From Bacteroidales bacterium (lineage in GTDB: Bacteria; Bacteroidota; Bacteroidia; Bacteroidales; UBA932), in contig JAFZIX010000187.1 of NCBI GenBank assembly GCA_017554135.1, forward strand, positions 1 to 5,573: a stretch of 5,573 nt of DNA, in the 5' to 3' direction. Below the pieces are notes generated by a model, which was not told the DNA's origin, made no database searches, and saw nothing but the letters and a program-made list of their open reading frames with translations. Shown here one piece after another: positions 1-5,573 of the stretch. The translations under genes and the position numbers were made by a program. Each line of letters starts with the position of its first letter. Position 1 is the stretch's first letter.

Positions 1-1097
1 CGGCGGCGCATGAAGGGCTCATGCTCGTAACTGTTCCATATATTCACCGCACTATTGCTTTCTATCTGGGGATTCGAAATCGCCCAGCGCATTCCTACTC
101 GTATGGCCCTGTCGGCCATCTCTTTATAATACACGGCCGAAACGCCCTTGTTCTGCCACTCGGGCACGGCCCCATTGATCATCAGGTCGGTTGTTTCGAA
201 ATTGTGCATCGCCTTGAGAAGATGCCACCATCCGAAGGGGAAGAAACGCCCCTTAGCCTTCTGCAGGGCCTTTGAGATGGTAGGGAAGGAAATGCCGAAG
301 GCCACGATCTCATCCTTCTCATCCAGCAGCAGGCAACTGGCCTTATCGGAAATGTAGGGCATCGAATCTTCCGCTTCCTGTTCTATCTCTTTCTCCGTGA
401 AGGGGATAAAATTATATACCGTTTCTGCAAAACTGTCGCTATAGAGGCGGAAGAACTTGCGCACCATCTCCGGGTCCTTCTTGAGTTTGTCCAGGCTGCC
501 AAAATGGAGGTTGTAGCGTTCCTCTACTATCTTGGCCACGCGACGGGCCTTCTCCGGCACTCCGTGATTGGCCACCATCTTATACTGGATCCAGTCGCAC
601 TCCTTCTCGAAGCCGAGTTGCTCCATGAAATCGTTGTAATAGGGATAATTATAGATGCAGTTGAAAGGAGGGATGTTCTCATAACCCTCCACCAGCATTC
701 CCTGCTTGCCAAGGGTGTTGTAGTAAAGAGGACCGTGGATGGTATCCATCCCCTGCTCCTTCGCCCAAGCCTCGGCAGTGTTTACAAGAAGCTTTGCGAC
801 TTCGAAATCCTGAATGGTGTCGAACCAGCCGAAACGCACGCACTTCTTGTTGTAGCGCTCGTTATAGCGGGGATTTATCATCGCGCAGATGCGCCCGACG
901 ACCTTTATTCCGCTGACCACCATCCACATCTTATGAACGCAATACTCCAGCGCTGCATCCTTGGTGAGGTTACGCACCTCGCGGGTGTGGAGGGCCGGCA
1001 CATATTGCGGACATCCCTTATAGAGATGGTCCGGGAAACGCACGAAACGCAAAATGTCTTTTGCGTCCTTTACCTCTATTACCTTATAATCTGCCAT
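1..1097 (-). CDS. YghO-like GNAT-fold acyltransferase family protein, 3' end cut by window edge
   Basis: The open frame starts at ATG 1097 and gives 365 complete codons with no stop before the left edge. I recognise the family of large GNAT-like proteins that includes E. coli YghO. Supporting stretches are a FPDHLYKGCPQYVP-type start (residues 21-34), VVGRICAMINPRYNE leading into VRFGWFD (66-93), GPLYYNTLGKQGMLVEGY (122-139) and NYPYYNDFMEQLGFEK (150-165). Near the end, PEWQNKGV fits the Q/RxxG acetyl-CoA-binding turn of GNAT enzymes. Family members are about 370-390 residues, so probably only a short tail is missing. There is no signal peptide or membrane segment, so it is probably cytoplasmic. 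The substrate is unknown, and I infer acyl transfer only from the fold. It lies 22 bp downstream of the CoA-transferase on the same strand, so co-transcription is likely, although a promoter-like box sits in the gap. Confidence 0.85.
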   Translation of the reverse strand, partial: MADYKVIEVKDAKDILRFVRFPDHLYKGCPQYVPALHTREVRNLTKDAALEYCVHKMWMVVSGIKVVGRICAMINPRYNERYNKKCVRFGWFDTIQDFEVAKLLVNTAEAWAKEQGMDTIHGPLYYNTLGKQGMLVEGYENIPPFNCIYNYPYYNDFMEQLGFEKECDWIQYKMVANHGVPEKARRVAKIVEERYNLHFGSLDKLKKDPEMVRKFFRLYSDSFAETVYNFIPFTEKEIEQEAEDSMPYISDKASCLLLDEKDEIVAFGISFPTISKALQKAKGRFFPFGWWHLLKAMHNFETTDLMINGAVPEWQNKGVSAVYYKEMADRAIRVGMRWAISNPQIESNSAVNIWNSYEHEPFMRR

Positions 1098-1103
1098 AGC
1101 CTG

Positions 1104-1113
1104 CAAATATAAC
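1104..1113 (-). promoter_or_regulatory. Possible internal -7 promoter box before the GNAT gene
   Basis: Read leftward, the 22 bp gap contains GTTATATTTG, which includes a perfect TAnnTTTG box ending 6 bases before the ATG. The identical 10-mer is the -7 region of the CoA-transferase promoter at 2452-2461. No TTG or TTTG is visible 19-21 bp upstream. If used, transcription would start almost at the start codon. It may be a weak internal promoter or just AT-rich leader sequence. Confidence 0.35.
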
Positions 1114-1119
1114 TCTTTT

Positions 1120-2418
1120 TTATTTCACCCCGTTCCAGTGGGGGCCGAAACGCTCGAAGGCGGCACGGTCCAGAGCCTCGCGATCGTCCGGATGAGCGAT
1201 GCTTATCATCAGCCTTGCACGCTCCTGCAGGGACTTTCCGTAGAGATCCACCGCACCGTATTCAGTCACCACCCAGTGCGCATCCGCGCGAGGAGTCACC
1301 ACTCCGGCGCCAGGGTTGAGCAGAGGAACAATCTTGGACTTGCCCTTGTTCGTTCGGGAAGCGAATGCGGTGATGCTCTTGCCACCCTCGCTCATACTTG
1401 CTCCACGCACGAATTCCAGTTGCCCGCCGGTGCCGGAGAAGATGCGCGTGCCGATGCTGTCGGCACTGATCTGCCCGGTGAAATCCACCTCCGTAGCGGA
1501 GTTGATGGCCTTCATATGGGGGTTCTGGCGGATGACGTAAGGATCGTTCACATATTTGATGTCCCTCATCAGCACATCCGGATTATGGTCGATAAAGGAG
1601 TAAACATCGTTGCTGCCGAGCAGGAAGGAGGCCACTATCTTGCCCTTGTCGATAGCCTTGTTGCTGCCGTTGATGACGCCTTTTTTGATGAGACGGAGCA
1701 GCCCGTCCGCAAACATCTCCGTGTGAAGACCCAGGTTCTTGTGGCCGGTCAACTGCGCTGCGAGCGCATTGGGAAGGGCGCCGATGCCCATCTGGATGCA
1801 GTCTCCATCCTCCACGAGGGCCGCACAGTTCTTGCCGATCAGCACCTCTGTGGGGGTAGGCTCCGCAAATGCAGCCGTCACCAGGGGCGTGTCATCCTGC
1901 ACCAGATAGTCGAACTGATCCAGATTCAGAAGATCTCCGTAGGCGAAGGGAACGTTGGGATTCACCACGCCGATTACAAGGTCGGCGCTTTCCACGGCGG
2001 CGACGGAGCAGTCTACCGATGTGCCGAGAGAAACCCTCCCCTGCTCATCCGGCAGGGAAACCTGCACCAGAGCGGCCCCGAGGAGGATCTGCCTTGTGCG
2101 ATAAAGTTTCTGGCTCTCTCCGAGATGGACCGGCAGGTAATCCGCAAACCCGGCATTCACATTGGCACGCACGTTCGGGCCCACGAAGAAACCCTGATCG
2201 AAGAATATGCCTTCGTAGCGGGGCTCGCTGTAAGGCGCCGGGCCTTCGGTATGGAAGTGGTGGAAGTGCAGATCCCGCACATCACCGGCGTCCGCACGGC
2301 GGCAAAGGGCGCTGATGAGGCAATGCGGCACACTGGCTACACTGCTCAGATGGATATGGCTCCCGGAGGGAATATGGCTGACGGCTTCGTCGGCGGAAAC
2401 ATACTTTATTGGCTTCAT
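1120..2418 (-). CDS. Acetyl-CoA hydrolase/transferase family CoA-transferase, 4-hydroxybutyrate CoA-transferase-like
   Basis: This 432-residue protein starts at ATG 2418 and ends with TAA. It is full length for the family of 4-hydroxybutyrate, butyryl-CoA:acetate and succinyl-CoA:acetate CoA-transferases. These enzymes move CoA between a carboxylic acid and an acyl-CoA through a glutamyl-CoA intermediate. Visible marks are VSLPDEQGRVSLGTSVDC (120-137), the GIGALPNALA loop (211-220), HTEMFADG (232-239) with E234 as the expected catalytic glutamate, and the CoA-site loop GTGGQLEFVRGA (329-340). The late motif TEYGAVDLYGKSLQERA (385-401) resembles 4-hydroxybutyrate CoA-transferases more than butyryl-CoA:acetate enzymes, but this does not fix the substrate. 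The enzyme is cytoplasmic, and a fermentative role with acetate, succinate, propionate or butyrate esters is likely. Its promoter overlaps the start of the divergent mazG gene. The YghO-like gene follows 22 bp downstream. Confidence 0.93.
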   Translation of the reverse strand: MKPIKYVSADEAVSHIPSGSHIHLSSVASVPHCLISALCRRADAGDVRDLHFHHFHTEGPAPYSEPRYEGIFFDQGFFVGPNVRANVNAGFADYLPVHLGESQKLYRTRQILLGAALVQVSLPDEQGRVSLGTSVDCSVAAVESADLVIGVVNPNVPFAYGDLLNLDQFDYLVQDDTPLVTAAFAEPTPTEVLIGKNCAALVEDGDCIQMGIGALPNALAAQLTGHKNLGLHTEMFADGLLRLIKKGVINGSNKAIDKGKIVASFLLGSNDVYSFIDHNPDVLMRDIKYVNDPYVIRQNPHMKAINSATEVDFTGQISADSIGTRIFSGTGGQLEFVRGASMSEGGKSITAFASRTNKGKSKIVPLLNPGAGVVTPRADAHWVVTEYGAVDLYGKSLQERARLMISIAHPDDREALDRAAFERFGPHWNGVK

Positions 2419-2441
2419 TCCGGTATATTTTCTTATTTTTG
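2409..2441 (+). promoter_or_regulatory. Predicted mazG promoter, Bacteroidota type
   Basis: TATTTTTG at 2434-2441 fits TAnnTTTG. A TTG at 2409-2411 lies 22 bp upstream, slightly longer than the usual 19-21 bp spacing, and falls inside the first codons of the opposite CoA-transferase gene. Transcription should begin near 2446, giving a leader of about 25 bases. Confidence 0.55.
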
Positions 2442-2451
2442 CAATAACTTA

Positions 2452-2482
2452 CAAATATAACAATTATTCTGATGCATTCAAA
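2452..2482 (-). promoter_or_regulatory. Predicted CoA-transferase promoter, Bacteroidota type
   Basis: On the minus strand TATATTTG occupies 2459-2452, and TTTG occupies 2482-2479 with exactly 19 bp between them. This matches the Bacteroidota -33/-7 pattern. The -33 element lies in codons 3-4 of mazG. Transcription should begin near 2447, about 28 bases before the CoA-transferase ATG. Confidence 0.65.
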
Positions 2483-3263
2483 GGAAGAAAAGCTGGAAGC
2501 TTTTGCCGAAGCGCTCGACATAATGGAGACCCTCAGGGAGAAATGCCCCTGGAACGGCGCGCAGACTACCGAAAGCCTGCGTCCGATGACGGTGGAAGAG
2601 GTTTATGAACTCAGTGATGCAGTTTTGCGGGGGGATGACAAAGACCTCCGGAAGGAACTCGGCGACGTGCTTCTCCATATCATTTTCTATGCGCGCATTG
2701 CCGAAGAAGAAGGCCGCTGGGACATCGCGGACGTGATCAACGGTCTCTGCGAGAAGATGATTTTCCGGCATCCCCACGTGTTCGGAGGAGGCCCTTCGGA
2801 AGGCATGACAGAGGAGGAAGTGGCCAAGAACTGGGAACTCATCAAGACCAAGGAAAAAGGCGGCAACCGCACCATCCTGGGAGGTGTTCCAAAAAGTTTC
2901 CCGCCGGTACTGAAGGCTTATGCAATGCAGGACAAGGCCCGTTCTGTTGGCTTCGACTGGGAAGAACCCCAGCAGGTCTGGGACAAGGTCAAAGAAGAAC
3001 TCGGAGAAGCCCGCGAAGCCGTGGAAGAGCCCGGTTTCGAGCACAAGGAAGAAGAATTCGGCGACCTGCTCTTCGCCGTGGTGAATGCATCCAGGCTTTA
3101 CGGCGTAGATCCTTCCGTCGCTCTCGACAAAGCCTGCGAAAAATTCCGCCGCCGCTTCACCTATCTCGAAGAGCAGACCATAGCCCAAGGCCGCGACCTC
3201 AAACAGATGTCGCTGGCCGAAATGGACGCCATCTGGGACGAAGGCAAGGCTAAAGGGTTGTAA
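2472..3263 (+). CDS. mazG: Nucleoside triphosphate pyrophosphohydrolase MazG
   Basis: MazG hydrolyses nucleoside triphosphates to the monophosphate and pyrophosphate, cleaning the nucleotide pool of non-canonical species and, in some bacteria, affecting ppGpp signalling. This 263-residue protein has the same length as E. coli MazG and contains both tandem MazG domains. The first (about 10-125) has CPWNGAQTTESLRP (25-38), the metal-binding pattern E42-E43-x-x-E46 and E62-x-x-D65. The second (about 145-255) has E175-E176-x-x-E179 and E195-x-x-D198, followed by KFRRRF (224-229) and a conserved late W255. The first motif reads CPWN where most homologues have CPWD. ATG 2472 is the first start after the predicted promoter and gives the normal N-terminus. 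The protein is cytoplasmic. Its last 14 bases overlap the 3' end of rsmD on the opposite strand. Confidence 0.96.
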   Translation: MHSKEEKLEAFAEALDIMETLREKCPWNGAQTTESLRPMTVEEVYELSDAVLRGDDKDLRKELGDVLLHIIFYARIAEEEGRWDIADVINGLCEKMIFRHPHVFGGGPSEGMTEEEVAKNWELIKTKEKGGNRTILGGVPKSFPPVLKAYAMQDKARSVGFDWEEPQQVWDKVKEELGEAREAVEEPGFEHKEEEFGDLLFAVVNASRLYGVDPSVALDKACEKFRRRFTYLEEQTIAQGRDLKQMSLAEMDAIWDEGKAKGL

Positions 3264-3786
3264 AGAAGGAAAAGTGCACGCGGCCGTAGACTTTTTCCTT
3301 AACGAAGGCCGGGTGCGAGGTGAATGAGTGCTCGTCGCCATGTTCAAGGATGAAGTAGCACTCCGGGTGGAGGATATTCTGCCCCAAAACTTTGTCCGGA
3401 ATGGTTTCAAGGCCTTCCAAAGCATAGGGCGGATCCGCAAATATAAGATCGAATTTTTCAGTGCAGATGGGCAGGAAGTCGAATACATTGTCCCGCACCA
3501 TCGTCACATTGTTCAGCCCCAGCCTGGCTGCCTCGCACTTGATGAATGACGCGTTTTCCCGGGCCATTTCAACGCAATAGACACGCGCCGCACCGCGGGA
3601 AGCGAACTCGAAACTGATGGCACCGGTGCCTCCGAAGAGGTCCAGAACCTTCAAATCCTCGAACTCATATTCATTATTAAGGATATTGAAAAGGCCCTCC
3701 CTGGCAAAATCCGTGGTGGGCCGGGCCGCATAGCGTTGCGGCAAATTTATGGTCTTTCCCTTGAGGGTTCCCCCGATAATTCTCAT
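3250..3786 (-). CDS. rsmD: 16S rRNA (guanine966-N2)-methyltransferase RsmD
   Basis: RsmD is an S-adenosylmethionine-dependent enzyme that methylates N2 of G966 (E. coli numbering) in 16S rRNA during assembly of the small subunit. The 178 residues are a normal length and hold all family marks. These are the start MRIIGGTLKGK, RPTTDFAREGLFNIL (22-36), the SAM-binding loop LDLFGGTG (48-55), an acidic residue after the second strand in YCVEM (70-74), and the catalytic DPPY (118-121) typical of N-methyltransferases acting on exocyclic amino groups. The ATG at 3786 overlaps the TGA of the upstream DUF3822 gene in an ATGA junction, so the two are probably translationally coupled. It is the last gene of a leftward three-gene operon. 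Its 3' end overlaps that of mazG by 14 bp and contains a possible terminator hairpin. Confidence 0.95.
   Translation of the reverse strand: MRIIGGTLKGKTINLPQRYAARPTTDFAREGLFNILNNEYEFEDLKVLDLFGGTGAISFEFASRGAARVYCVEMARENASFIKCEAARLGLNNVTMVRDNVFDFLPICTEKFDLIFADPPYALEGLETIPDKVLGQNILHPECYFILEHGDEHSFTSHPAFVKEKVYGRVHFSFFTTL
3266..3300. terminator. Imperfect inverted repeat at the mazG/rsmD convergence, possible terminator
   Basis: The arm AAGGAAAAGT (3266-3275) pairs with ACTTTTTCCTT (3290-3300), allowing one bulged T. The 14-base loop contains the palindrome CGGCCG. It begins 2 bases after the mazG stop and lies inside the last codons of rsmD. The T run belongs to the stem rather than following it, so this is not a textbook intrinsic terminator. 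The arms also encode conserved C-terminal residues of RsmD, so the pairing may be accidental. Confidence 0.35.
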
Positions 3787-4262
3787 ATCTGCTCTACCGA
3801 CTTGAAATAGCGGTAGAGGCTCATCTCCTCCTCCGGCCCAACCAGGCTGCGCATGCAGATGGTGGAAACCTCGGGATTCAACTGGAGTTGCTTCATCGCA
3901 AGGAAGATGTAATACTCCGCCGTGGTGAAATCCGGAGCATCGAAAACATTTGCCAGAAGAAGACTTCCGCCCTGCGCAATCGCGAGGAAGAGGCGGCCTT
4001 CCTTATGGGATGCGACAATCTTGTTATAGTCCTGGCATTTAGGGAGATCCTGCAGCACGTAGAATAACTCCGGCAGGGCCTCAACACGCTCATTCTCAAC
4101 GGCATACACCAGCACGGCATCGTACTGGGGAACGGCTATCCATTTGACGGCATCGCCCTCCTTCAAAGCAACGACTTCTCCAAGGATGTCCCTTGCAGAA
4201 GTCGTGTTGAAGAAATGCGACGGCACCAGAGTGCACGCAGCGGTGAGAATGGAAACGTCCAC
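3783..4262 (-). CDS. DUF3822 family protein, apparently lacking the N-terminal part
   Basis: This 159-residue protein has a GTG start at 4262, two bases after the upstream TAG. I recognise it as DUF3822, a Bacteroidota family usually found next to rsmD. From memory, members are about 250-280 residues, and a structure from B. thetaiotaomicron shows an actin-like (PilM-like) fold. The match begins with TLVPSHFF (residues 11-18) and continues through PQYDAVLVYAV, NKIVASHKEGRLFLAIAQGG and LLLANVFDAPDFTTAEYYIFLAMKQL. In typical members the TLVP segment falls some 75-80 residues from the start, so the first subdomain seems to be missing. A TAA at 4275-4277 in the same frame rules out a long upstream extension. 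There is no membrane segment, so it is probably cytoplasmic. The function is unknown. It is tightly packed between the membrane-protein gene and rsmD, with an ATGA overlap to the latter. Confidence 0.8.
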   Translation of the reverse strand: MDVSILTAACTLVPSHFFNTTSARDILGEVVALKEGDAVKWIAVPQYDAVLVYAVENERVEALPELFYVLQDLPKCQDYNKIVASHKEGRLFLAIAQGGSLLLANVFDAPDFTTAEYYIFLAMKQLQLNPEVSTICMRSLVGPEEEMSLYRYFKSVEQI

Positions 4263-4264
4263 CT

Positions 4265-4960
4265 CTACTCCCAGTTACCGGCGTTATTGTTAGGCGCGGT
4301 GACGGAACCCACCTGCAGGCCTTCGTAGCGGTTCTGGTCTTTCTTCTCGGCATCGAGATTGATGCGGAGTTGATTGTCCATCCCCATAAGAAGCGACTTA
4401 TAAGGCATCTTGGCCTCGAACAGAGGAACCGGAACACCGGATACAGTCTTCACGATGGCCTCCATGAGCACGGTCTGCCCACCACTGAAAGGGATATACT
4501 TCAGGGAGTCAACCACGAAGTCATCCCTGTGGGTGAAGAGGGTATCCTTGACGGGAATCTTGGTCTCTACAGAGAAAACAAGGTTCTTGTCCCCCGCTTC
4601 ATAGAGTTTGAGGAAATCCTCACCAGTCATCTTCTTGCGGGAAGATCTCTTGACCTTTTCGGTGTGGGCGACTGCGAGAGAGTCGTCCAGGGAACCAACC
4701 TGCATCACGATGCCCATCTTGCCGTTGTTGTAGAAGTCCGCAAGGGAATCTACGGTAGAGGTGAACTTGCCGTTCACGCTCTTGTAAGCAATCTGGAGTG
4801 TGCGGATATCCTTGAGGCGCTGGATGGCCACGGATTCACGATAAGCCTTCTGCTTGTTGAAGTTCACAGGCTTCATTATGCTCCTTACGATAAGGCATAC
4901 GAGAGCGACGCAGATGAGGAACAGGACAATCTCCAAAAGAATCTTAACTGATTTTTTCAT
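4265..4960 (-). CDS. Single-pass membrane protein with pilin-like N-terminal region, conserved in Bacteroidales, function unknown
   Basis: Starting at ATG 4960 the protein has 231 residues. A short basic N-terminus (MKKSVK) is followed by one hydrophobic segment at about 7-26, then an extracytoplasmic domain. The region RESVAIQRLKDIRTLQIAYK leading into NGKFTSTVDSLADF (41-75) resembles the long first helix and turn of type II pseudopilins. No prepilin peptidase site (G before F/M-x-x-x-E) is visible, so it is probably anchored rather than processed. The C-terminal half carries PLFEAKMPYKSLLMGMDNQ (179-197), GLQVGS (214-219) and the terminal GNWE, which I recall as conserved in Bacteroidales homologues. 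An in-frame TTG at 4981 would add seven residues, but it lies only a few bases from the predicted transcription start, so I prefer the ATG. It is the first gene of an operon with DUF3822 and rsmD. Confidence 0.82.
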   Translation of the reverse strand: MKKSVKILLEIVLFLICVALVCLIVRSIMKPVNFNKQKAYRESVAIQRLKDIRTLQIAYKSVNGKFTSTVDSLADFYNNGKMGIVMQVGSLDDSLAVAHTEKVKRSSRKKMTGEDFLKLYEAGDKNLVFSVETKIPVKDTLFTHRDDFVVDSLKYIPFSGGQTVLMEAIVKTVSGVPVPLFEAKMPYKSLLMGMDNQLRINLDAEKKDQNRYEGLQVGSVTAPNNNAGNWE

Positions 4961-4992
4961 ATTTCTTTTCAATAATTTCAACTATATCCGCA

Positions 4993-5023
4993 CAAAGTTA
5001 GAAATTTCATTTTTCAAATGCAA
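4993..5023 (-). promoter_or_regulatory. Predicted promoter of the membrane protein-DUF3822-rsmD operon
   Basis: On the minus strand TAACTTTG lies at 5000-4993 and TTG at 5023-5021, with exactly 20 bp between them. This is a good fit to the Bacteroidota -7 (TAnnTTTG) and -33 elements. Transcription should begin near 4987, about 27 bases before ATG 4960. This supports ATG 4960 over TTG 4981 as the start of the first gene. Confidence 0.65.
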
Positions 5024-5032
5024 TATTCTTGC

Positions 5033-5040
5033 TAAATTTG
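5033..5040 (+). promoter_or_regulatory. Predicted -7 box for the DHH phosphoesterase gene
   Basis: TAAATTTG fits TAnnTTTG and ends 12 bases before ATG 5053, giving a very short leader of about 6-8 bases. No TTG is present at the expected -33 position, only a T-rich run at 5009-5014. This promoter may therefore be weak or depend on other contacts. Its footprint overlaps the opposite operon promoter. Confidence 0.5.
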
Positions 5041-5052
5041 CTCGCGAAAAAT

Positions 5053-5573
5053 ATGGAAAAGATCTCTTCCCTGAAGCATATAATCGGCGAGTCCTCCAGG
5101 TTGTCCGTGATTGTCCATACGCACCCCGACGGGGATGCGCTTGGCAGCGGCGCCGCGATGACCGTTTACCTACGCGAAAGGCTCGGGAAGAATGTCTGTA
5201 TGATTATCCCGGACAGTGCCCCCGGCACCGTAGATTTCATCATTGAAGGCCTAGACGTACTGGATGCATCCAAGGATCCGGCAGCGGCAGAAAAGCAGAT
5301 TTCCAACTCCGATCTCATCTTTATCCTGGACCTGAACGCTTTCCACCGCACCGAGCAACTTGCCGGTATTCTTTCCGCTTCCCCAGCGAAGAAGGTTCTG
5401 ATAGACCACCACCTGCATCCCGAGACCGCACCGTTCGAAATGATCTTCTCGGAGCCGGAAAGATCCTCTACCTGCGAACTCCTTTATTTCATACTGAAGG
5501 ATCTTGAGAGCGGGGTCATCGATGCCATCCCCTTCCGCTGCCTGGAGGCCCTGATGGCTGGCATGACCACAGA
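5053..5573 (+). CDS. DHH/DHHA1 phosphoesterase, NrnA-type oligoribonuclease/pAp phosphatase, 5' part only
   Basis: The frame starts at ATG 5053 and stays open for 173 codons to the right edge. It holds the first three DHH-superfamily metal-binding motifs in order: VHTHPDGDALGS (21-32) with H22, D26 and D28; ILDLN (91-95) with D93; and the signature IDHH (117-120). The last bases, MAGMTT plus an incomplete codon beginning GA, match the start of the fourth motif (usually MTDTG or similar). Spacing fits NrnA-type proteins of about 320-350 residues, so roughly the first half is present. These enzymes degrade short RNA fragments and dephosphorylate 3'-phosphoadenosine 5'-phosphate, using manganese, in the cytoplasm. 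RecJ is less likely, because motif I lies only about 20 residues from the start. The DHHA1 domain is outside the window, so the exact activity cannot be settled here. Confidence 0.88.
   Translation, partial: MEKISSLKHIIGESSRLSVIVHTHPDGDALGSGAAMTVYLRERLGKNVCMIIPDSAPGTVDFIIEGLDVLDASKDPAAAEKQISNSDLIFILDLNAFHRTEQLAGILSASPAKKVLIDHHLHPETAPFEMIFSEPERSSTCELLYFILKDLESGVIDAIPFRCLEALMAGMTT

Noticed and set aside
504..1112. A 202-codon plus-strand frame opposite the GNAT gene
   Set aside because: It is antisense to a continuous recognisable protein, has no family features, and has no promoter box upstream.
1138..2460. A 440-codon open frame on the plus strand opposite the CoA-transferase
   Set aside because: It is fully antisense to a gene with clear catalytic motifs and shows no recognisable domain. 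A long antisense frame is expected from the codon bias of the real gene.
2419..2471. Possible small RNA or riboswitch in the AT-rich gap
   Set aside because: The gap is only 53 bp and is fully explained by two promoters. No stable stem-loop is visible.
2478..3488. A 336-codon open frame on the minus strand opposite mazG
   Set aside because: It lies antisense to mazG and out of frame with rsmD. Its composition (many F, L, H) is typical of a shadow of a glutamate/lysine-rich gene.
4370..4951. A 193-codon plus-strand frame opposite the membrane protein
   Set aside because: It is a shadow frame without domain signals, antisense to a gene with conserved C-terminal motifs.
4961..4981. TTG 4981 as the start of the membrane protein
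   Set aside because: It lies only about 6 bases from the predicted transcription start. ATG 4960 gives the basic-tail-plus-helix N-terminus expected for this protein, so the extra seven residues are unlikely.

Overview
The window looks like ordinary chromosome of a member of the Bacteroidota, most likely order Bacteroidales. Two things support this. The intergenic gaps carry TAnnTTTG boxes, the -7 element of the Bacteroidota primary sigma factor, in one case with a TTTG 19 bp upstream and in another a TTG 20 bp upstream. The gene set also includes a DUF3822 protein next to rsmD and a small membrane protein ending in GNWE, a neighbourhood I associate with Bacteroidales. Base composition is about half G+C by eye. 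I see no mobile element, CRISPR array, tRNA, rRNA or signs of recent transfer.

Layout, left to right. (1) A leftward pair at 1-2418: an acetyl-CoA hydrolase/transferase family CoA-transferase (1120-2418), followed after 22 bp by a YghO-like GNAT protein (1-1097) that runs off the left edge just short of its expected end. (2) A short AT-rich gap (2419-2471) holds two overlapping, face-to-face promoters, one for the CoA-transferase and one for mazG. (3) mazG (2472-3263, rightward) is a full-length two-domain nucleoside triphosphate pyrophosphohydrolase. (4) mazG meets a leftward three-gene operon tail to tail, with 14 bp of overlap. In transcription order the operon is a single-pass membrane protein with a pilin-like start (4265-4960), a DUF3822 protein (3783-4262) and rsmD (3250-3786). 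(5) A 92 bp gap (4961-5052) carries the operon promoter and an overlapping promoter for a rightward DHH phosphoesterase of the NrnA type (5053 to the right edge).

Function. The genes are mostly housekeeping: CoA-ester metabolism, nucleotide pool cleaning, 16S rRNA methylation, and turnover of small RNA fragments or pAp. The least understood part is the membrane protein/DUF3822 pair. From memory of the family, DUF3822 has an actin-like fold, so the pair recalls PilM and a membrane-anchored partner. Here the DUF3822 protein appears to lack its N-terminal third, which is the most unusual feature of the window. I found no clear evidence of a wholly new system.
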